A stretch of DNA of 64,000 nt. Origin: Sordariomycetes sp. S80-01Y. Taxonomy: Eukaryota; Ascomycota; Sordariomycetes. Below are positions 57,720-64,000 of the stretch, one piece after another. The number at the start of each line of letters is the position of its first letter. Position 1 is the stretch's first letter. The notes under the pieces were generated by a model. That model searched no databases, was not told the DNA's origin, and saw only the letters and a program-made list of their open reading frames with translations. Where the stretch lies: NCBI GenBank assembly GCA_037042185.1, contig JAXQJY010000027.1, forward strand, positions 1,612,001 through 1,676,000. Direction: 5' to 3'. The translations under genes and the position numbers were made by a program.

Positions 57720-59254
57720 GCATGCCCCAGCCGGCGATATCTGCACACGCAAATGGAGATGATGGAGGAACGGGACTTTCAGAGATGGATAGTTGAGGGC
57801 GCAACCCTTGATTCAGGCGTTTTTCTGCAACTTCTACGATTGGTTTCTACAACGTTTCGGAGGGCAGTCCATGGCTGGGCGCTTCGGACATTTTTGAAAA
57901 AGGGCATTGCAGAGTTTTCATTCCTACCACAAAAGCACAAAAGCTCAAGAAAAAAAAAAGGGATCATCAGCGCGGAAGGAGTCATTGCTATACTCCCGGA
58001 CGATTTACAAAGACAAGGCTTCAGGGCGACGGGCATCAACGGCATCCCCCTGGGCTTAGGTTGAAGCATAGTAGAAAGGGGTTGAGGCGCATCATCGCAT
58101 TTGGCATGGCCCGAAGCCGCTGGGCGGGCGGGATCTACATTTTTAGGAAAGATACCAGGGAAGCATCACACAGCGCATCGAGAGGGACATATCCGGGGCA
58201 CGGGAAGCGATGTTTGGTCTGATTCTTTCGGGGGTTCTTTGGTTTATTTACCTTCTTTTGGCTATCGACATGTCCTCTGGAGGCCACGTTCGGGCGTCAT
58301 ACGATTGGAACTCGGGAGTCGGGAACATCACATGTGCTTTCGACTACTTGCCTGCCTTTCACGAACAAAGCGACGGAGTCGAGCGTACGATTCGGACCCG
58401 GGGGGGTTTAACCAAGACAGGCAACCGGCGTTGCTTGCGATTATACTCCCTCCACACCGATTCTAGTTCCACGGACTGGCTGCTGATCTGTGGTACTTGT
58501 TTGTTTTCTTCTGTCTTGATACCTGGTATGATATTGTTTACGGGCACGGTTACCACTACACGCACAGCAACGGAGAAGCTGGATTAGGGGGGCATTGTTA
58601 TTCTTGTTTAGGGATTCGCTTCGAAGCTACATTGGGATTGTTTTGGTTTTTCAGTAATTTCCGCAGCGTCAGTCAAAGTCAGCGATATAATAGATCATCG
58701 GACGCAAGTTTCTCCACGAGACCCTTTCCGCGGCCCCTTTCGCCACGTGATGCTGAGCCTACGCCGTCCGCCTTGATTTGGGGGTGGATGGCCTGGCATT
58801 CTAGACCCTGGAGGAGCCCCGACCGACATATGTCCTACTCGAATCTAATTACAGCGTGGTATCGACCTGAGCCTCACCCGTCCACACCCACTTCTGGGGC
58901 GCCTCGAGACCGCACACCTTTCGGTATTGCGATTCGACACAACCACCGGCCCTCGACGAATGAAGCAGGGCCACGAAACAGCGCCCTGCCCACCCCTCTG
59001 ATGCGGGAGGACATGCGGGTCGGACCGGGTGTGACTCGGCGCGCGCCTTTGCAGCGTGCATGAGATGGGAGTCCGCAGCATGTGCACCCACGCGACGGAG
59101 ACTTCACACCGAGGTTGCGAGTGGCTTGGGGGGGTCCATGCAGGCGGGCTGGCGGGCTGCCTAGGGGGGTGAGCACGGGGGATCACATGCCCTGTACGAC
59201 GTGGGGACCGGGATCCTGGGATGAGGAAGACCAAGATCGAGAGCTGGGCTGAGA
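57720..59254. other. Convergent intergenic region
   Basis: About 1.5 kb between Whi3 and a regulator. It holds frames of up to 188 codons without family features. The first few hundred bases are probably the Whi3 3' UTR. Confidence 0.4.
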
Positions 59255-61390
59255 CTATAGCTCGCTGGCGTCGTTCGCCCACGACATGGTCATCGTGGCC
59301 CAGACGTCGTGGAAGACGGGCTGCGGCGTCTTGCCCTCGCCGCCCGTCGCGGGGTTCATGGTCGCCGTGTCCAGGCTCGCGTCCCACAGAGGGAAGTACT
59401 GATCCAGACTGCCGTCCAGCATGGGACAGCCGCTGGCCCCCGGCGGGCTGGACTCCCTCTGCAGCCGCTTGCCGTACTTGTCCTTCACCACGCGCATGAC
59501 GACCCTGCTGGCTGATAGGATGTCGACCTTGCGGCTCAGCGCCGTGAGGTCCGTCTCCGCGCAGAAGCGCTCCAGGAAAGATCCGAGCTGGATCTCGCCG
59601 CGGGCCCAGACGTGGTCGAAGAGGGGACAGTCCGCGACGGCGAAGGATGCCCGGAAGGAGAGGATGACTACGAGGATGAGGCGGCCCCATTCAACGGCTG
59701 AGAAGGCCATAAAGGATGGCTGCTCGAGCAGGAGGATCTCGCGCAGGAACTGCGCCAGCAGAGGCACCGCGAGGGTGAGTTTGGCGGCGTCCGGGGCGAG
59801 TGGCTGCGGCAGGAAGCTGTTGGGTCGAGCGAGGATTGCCAGAGGACCGGCGGAGAGGAAGATGTCAGTGAACAAGGTCGCCAGTCTGACCAGCTCTGTT
59901 GGGAGTCAGCTGATAGCCCCGCGGACGCGTATACAAGCGAATGGCAGGGGGGCACATACTCGTAGCAGCGATGCGCGGTGGGATCCTTTGCTTGAGCTGG
60001 GCTGTCTGCGTTTCCAGACCCAAGAGAAGCAGCCCGTCCTGCTGTTCTGTCCTGAACCGTCTCTCATGCATCGTATCAGAGGCTTGATTGTTGATTCCCG
60101 AAAATCGAAGACAGGTGACTAGGGCCAGATCGTTGTCGCAGTGCGGATTGCGCTCGAGCAGGTCGCAGCATGTGTACATCCAGGTGGTGAAGCCCGTTGA
60201 CAGATTCCTGTACTTACGCCACCCGACGACAAAGCTTAGTCCTGTCAGTTCAGAGATTCCACTACAGCAGGGCCAGACTCACGAAGCGACGAGGTGACAG
60301 TGCGCAAGATAGGCTCGGATCCCATCCAGCTGCTCATTGCTGGCTTCGACATCGGGGGCGGGCTCTCCTAGAACAGGGCCCTGATCCAGCTCGAGATCCG
60401 TGATGAGGTCAGAGCACATGCGCAGGTAGTGGAACACCTGCTTGTTCTTGGGTCTCAGATGGAAGGGATACCTAGGGCTGGTCAGCTGGCTTCTCAGGGC
60501 TGTGGGCTGGAACGGCGGCAAGCGTACCACGCGCAGTATATGAGCAGCCCCTGCAGCAGCTCGAGCGTCCTCTCCCCGCCGGCGACGAACTTCAAGCCCA
60601 GGACCTTGCGGAACTCTTCATCGTACAAGCTGTGCCCCTGCAGGGTCCTGGACCCGCTCGCCGTGGCCAGGATGGCCAGCAGCACGAAGGGCCTGGTCTT
60701 GGCCAGGTCAGACACCGAATCGCCGTCCTCGAGGACGATGCAGGGAAAGCTCGGCAGCATGCGCCTGAAGGACTCCAGCAGCGACTGCGCAGATGCGAGG
60801 TTGAACTGCGGCTTCCCGCCTAGGCTCTCGATGGAGTTGGATGGGGTGGAAGCTGACGCCGGCGGCGTTGGCTCGAGGATCCCACTGCTGCCGTCAAAGG
60901 GGCCCAGGTACAGATCCTCGTCCGACGGCAGGCACTGATCTAAGTGCGCTTGGTGCATCTCACGCAGCATGTCGAAGTTGTTGTCCACATCTGGTTGGGC
61001 CGGGACGGCGAAGTCGATGCTGAAGGTGCTGCTAGCTGGCTTTGGCGCGGGAGATGACGCGTTGCTCTGCGAGGTGGCTTCCCCCTGGCTGCGCAATTAT
61101 CAACAAGAGTCTAGGGGGCCTGCAAAGGCCGGAGTGCTCACACTTTGATCTGTCTCTTGGATCGTCGATTCCGGGGTGTGGTGCGTGAGATGCACTCCCT
61201 CTTCGACTCAAGACACCTGATATAATTCAGCGTCCGACTCTTATCATGTTAGAACTCGCGGCAGGACTCACTTTTTACAGACACCAGGTTGCTCGCTGGC
61301 CTGGCATCGTATCTTGGTCACCCTGCAGGCTTCACACGCGGTCTGGTTCCGCCGCCTGGTCTTGGAGTCATCGCTCAAGTCACGATCCAT
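59255..61390 (-). CDS. Zn2Cys6 transcription factor with fungal-specific domain
   Basis: Six exons (61390-61272, 61216-61142, 61088-60528, 60471-60283, 60234-59960, 59895-59255) keep frame and give 619 residues. The binuclear cluster C19, C22, C29, C38, C41, C48 (ACEACRVTKIRC...VCKKCLESKREC) is split by intron 1, and basic RRSKRQIK follows. The middle homology region matches fungal regulators: FVLLAILATASGSRTLQGHSLYDEEFRKVL, LLIYCAWYPFHLRPKNKQVFHYLRMCSDL and LVASFVVGWRKYRNLSTGFTTWM, each completed by splicing. No biosynthetic or transporter genes lie beside it in the window, so its targets cannot be guessed. Confidence 0.9.
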
Positions 61391-61866
61391 CTTTCTCATT
61401 CAAACCCTCATCCGGTCGTTCTCGGGTAAGGCAAATGCGTATGATGAGGTTATCGAACAGTTGTGAGAGACGAGGACGTCCTGCTGTAGTTGGGGTCTGG
61501 ACGTGCGACTCGGGGTGTTAAAGCCGGTGGTGCTCGGATGTAAAGCGGGGGGGTCCCTCCGGGATTGTGCATACCTTACCTAGGGTACTTCAGCAAATGC
61601 CATCAGTACTCACCTACAATCGCGATCCTGTCATGAGGTCACCTGGTCTTGCGGTGGCCATGCAGCCTCGGAGGATTGAGTTTCCCGTTCATTCAGAGAT
61701 ATTTTCACAACTAATCCGGCAGAAGAGCGCCGTTTACCCGACCTTGAAAGTCCAACGAGGCCCTCAACTGAAACTCCTACTCCCATACTCCTAGCTTCGA
61801 CGCAGCTGTGCCTATGTCCACAGCCGGAATGCATTCAAGTCAGTGGTTGTCCGTCCACGGAGATAC
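61391..61866. other. Intergenic
   Basis: Short frames only. Nothing was recognised. Confidence 0.4.
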
Positions 61867-63215
61867 TCAAGATATCCTCTCAAAGGCTACGCCGGTCTTC
61901 TCTGGCGCCAAGATCATGTCGACGTAGCTTTGCCACGGCGAAACCTGATCTCTGATCACCTCCATTGGGGTGTCCTGTCCGTGTTGACTCTTGCGATGGG
62001 CAGGGAAGTTCTTCTCGGCGCACCTCTGCGAGCAGAACAGTGTCGCTTGCTTCTCATCTAGGCATTCGTTACACGCCACGAAGCAGTCCGACTCGTCCTC
62101 CATCATGTCGTCTTCGTCGTCTTCCCATACGCATCGCTCCGCAGCGCTGCAGCCGTGTGCTTGAGATGCGTGGGCGTCCTGGAGTCATGAGCTTGGTGCG
62201 AGGCGCATATTCAGGGGTTACTCACCTCGTCTTTCTCCGCGCACTCATCGGAGCATCTGACCCTGGGTTGTGCGTCGCCTCCTATCTCAAAAATGGTTTG
62301 GCAAACGATGCACGAGTTCCACTGCCCAGCCTCTTTTGGCTGGCCTCCGCAAACAACGCATTGCAGATCGTAATATTGCTTGTTTGGCTGTGGCCCTTGA
62401 GCACCCTGCGCCTTGCTCTTAGCTTGGGCTCTACTTTGCTCAAAAGCCATCTTCGCCCGCTTCAGTTCGTCCAGCCTGTTTTGGTGCTTCTCGAGCTGTG
62501 CCTGTATGCTTCTGTCCTCCTGACGTGCCGACGTGATCTTGTCCATAACATCTTCCAGTGTCATGCTGTCGTCTCGCTCGTACATGTCCAGATAGGGCTG
62601 GGCATGTGGCTGAGTCTCTCCACTCTCGCGGTCCTTGAAGAATTCCCGAATGTATAGTTGTTTGAGCGCTGCGGGATCCCCTTCGGTGGCTGCGACCTCT
62701 GCGGCAAACTTGTCCACCTGGTCAGACCAGTCCTTCGGCATGCCAACGGCCCTAGACACCTCTGCAACGAGCTCTGACCTCGACCGATCTGGATCGTCCA
62801 ATAGAGCCCGTACCTCGTCTATGTCGACGCCGGACTGCGCGACTGCCAGAAACTCGGGATGCCTCCGTAGCACGCTTCTATACCAAGCCTCCTTCTCGGA
62901 CCCGATGTTATCTTCAATGTCCTTAAATGTGGCCTTGCGCTCTTTCGCTTCTGTGAAAATCATCTCCAAGCTGGATGCGACTGATATTCGCCCCAGGAAC
63001 CATTCGCGGTCTGTGTTATCCTTGTAGCGGCTGAACATGCGATCAAGAACTTTATCGAAGCACTCGCGGCACTCGGCGACGTGCTTCGTGTTGTGTTCGG
63101 CCTGGCACGTGGTCTTGATGTCCTGGATGTCTTTGGCGCATTGTTGCTTCTGCTTTCGGGCGACGTTGAGCGCTGTCCAGTTCTCAGGCATCGCATGATT
63201 GGACGTAAGCGCCAT
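61867..63215 (-). CDS. Protein with two cysteine-rich fingers (MYND-related), unnamed
   Basis: Exons 63215-62226 and 62178-61867 give 433 residues. The N-terminal two thirds is helical and charged, with a cysteine-bearing start (residues about 26-55) and a long coiled coil near 230-265. Two clusters follow. The first is C286, C289, C302, C305, C321, C325. The second is C362, C366, C369, C379, C383, H391, H396, ending FCSQRCAEKNFPAHRKSQHG, which resembles the last half of a MYND finger with His in place of the final Cys. The intron lies between the two clusters and joins DE to DAHASQ in phase 0. I do not recognise the whole protein. MYND-like fingers usually bind proline-rich partners, so a protein-interaction role is inference. 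Upstream in-frame ATGs (63284) exist; the chosen one begins a more compact protein. Confidence 0.8.
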
Positions 63216-63621
63216 GTTGATACTTAAGCGCCCACGGCGCCTTAGGCAATCTTGAGTCCCAGGCCAGTGTTCGACGGACTTCAAACTCAGCTGCGTGGGT
63301 TGAGACGCGTGCTCTCAAGAGAGTTGCGCGACGGTGCGCGTCGTGAGGAGGACTTGTGTTTACAAAAATAAACTCAAACTAAGTACTCTCCTGAAAGAAT
63401 CACAGGATACTGACAACCCTCGACATGAAAGGAGGAGTTGCGTTGACGATGATGAGGTGAAGTTCAAGGTCTCGTTGAGGGATGAAGTGGGTCCGAAGAT
63501 CTTCCGCCGTGGTGAAGTTCTCGAGGTTCATAGCCTTCCACCCTTCCCTACCCAACCCCGACAACATCAACCAAGCCAGCCTCGTCTAGACCAGTCACGC
63601 ATTCACACGCACGTCGTCATC
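63216..63621. other. Divergent promoter region
   Basis: About 400 bp between the finger protein and SF3B5. Frames here are not supported. Confidence 0.4.
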
Positions 63622-63981
63622 ATGGTAAGACGCCCACCCGGATCTCTACGTATTCACCGTCTAACCTGTCTCAGGCCGACAAGCTTCGCAACCAGCAAGA
63701 ACTCGAGCGCCTCCAGGCGAAGTACATTGGCACTGGCCATCCCGATACCACGAGCTGGGAGTGGCGCACCAACATCCAGCGCGACACATACTCGTCCATT
63801 GCTGGCCACCGGCCCCTGCTATCATACATTGCGCTAGCGGAGAACGAGCCTGTGGCCAAGGTTCGGGCGCAGATGATTCGGGTATGTCACTAATGTGGAA
63901 AGGGTCGAATGCGTGGGCTGACCTGACGTGCAGAAAATGATCTCGCCCTGCGGACCGCCGCCTCCGAGAGAAGATAGCTGA
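63622..63981 (+). CDS. SF3b complex subunit 5 (SF3b10/Ysf3)
   Basis: Exons 63622-63624, 63675-63881 and 63934-63981 give 85 residues, the size of human SF3B5 (86). The first coding exon is the ATG alone, followed at once by GTAAGA. Exon 2 then encodes ADKLRNQQELERLQAKYIGT, GHPDTTSWEWRTNIQRDTYSS and GHRPLLSYIALAENEP, all SF3B5 signatures. Exon 3 adds KMISPCGPPPPREDS. The protein is a small core subunit of the U2 snRNP SF3b complex that contacts SF3B1 during branch-site recognition. The model is complete within the window, stopping 19 bases before the edge. Confidence 0.94.
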
Positions 63982-64000
63982 GGGGACGTCCAGCGACCAT

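Noticed and set aside
58845-59690. 281-codon minus-strand frame overlapping the end of the second regulator
   Set aside because: It is out of frame with the regulator, whose own frame has clear family motifs and a stop at 59255.

Overview
The window is nuclear DNA of a filamentous ascomycete (Pezizomycotina, most likely a Sordariomycete). Genes carry short 45-90 bp GT-AG introns with GTAAGT/GTGAGT donors. The protein set is typical of such fungi: phytoene desaturase, Efr3, Sec21, Krev-1/Rsr1, Whi3, Zn2Cys6 regulators and GPI-anchored wall proteins. Most genes were rebuilt exon by exon from donor, acceptor and reading-frame agreement. Exon coordinates are therefore inferences from sequence, not transcript evidence.

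Layout. 0-5 kb: 3' end of a carotenoid phytoene desaturase, a small repeat-built acidic protein, and the Vms1/ANKZF1 peptidyl-tRNA hydrolase of ribosome quality control. 5-9 kb: no convincing gene. 9-13 kb: a large GPI-anchored, CFEM-like wall protein facing a secreted DUF4874/DUF4832 protein. 13-15.4 kb: gene-poor, ending in an intron-containing tRNA-Trp. 15.9-24.7 kb: four genes that look like a small catabolic or specialised-metabolism cluster (alpha/beta hydrolase, Dal5-type MFS transporter, Zn2Cys6 regulator, peroxisomal acyl-CoA ligase ending in AKL). 26-31.6 kb: a GT25 glycosyltransferase, a yapsin-like aspartic protease and the mitochondrial F1-ATPase assembly factor Atp12. 32-41.6 kb: Sec21 (gamma-COP), a stand-alone NIF3/CutA-like 113-residue protein, a GPI-anchored cysteine-rich secreted protein and Efr3. 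43-50 kb: an unusual single-span membrane protein with PY motifs and an acidic tail, the Ras-like GTPase Krev-1/Rsr1 and an SDR oxidoreductase. 50-55.7 kb: a long gene-free stretch ahead of the Whi3-like RNA-binding protein. 59-64 kb: a second Zn2Cys6 regulator, a protein with two cysteine-rich fingers, and the spliceosomal SF3B5 (Ysf3) gene.

Membrane and surface biology is over-represented: COPI coat, Efr3 PI4-kinase anchor, Krev-1 polarity GTPase, yapsin, GPI proteins and a Golgi-type GT25. The clearest functional grouping is the 15.9-24.7 kb cluster. The protein most worth a second look is the PY-motif membrane protein at 43.3-44.5 kb. I saw no intact transposon, retroelement, rRNA or CRISPR-like structure.
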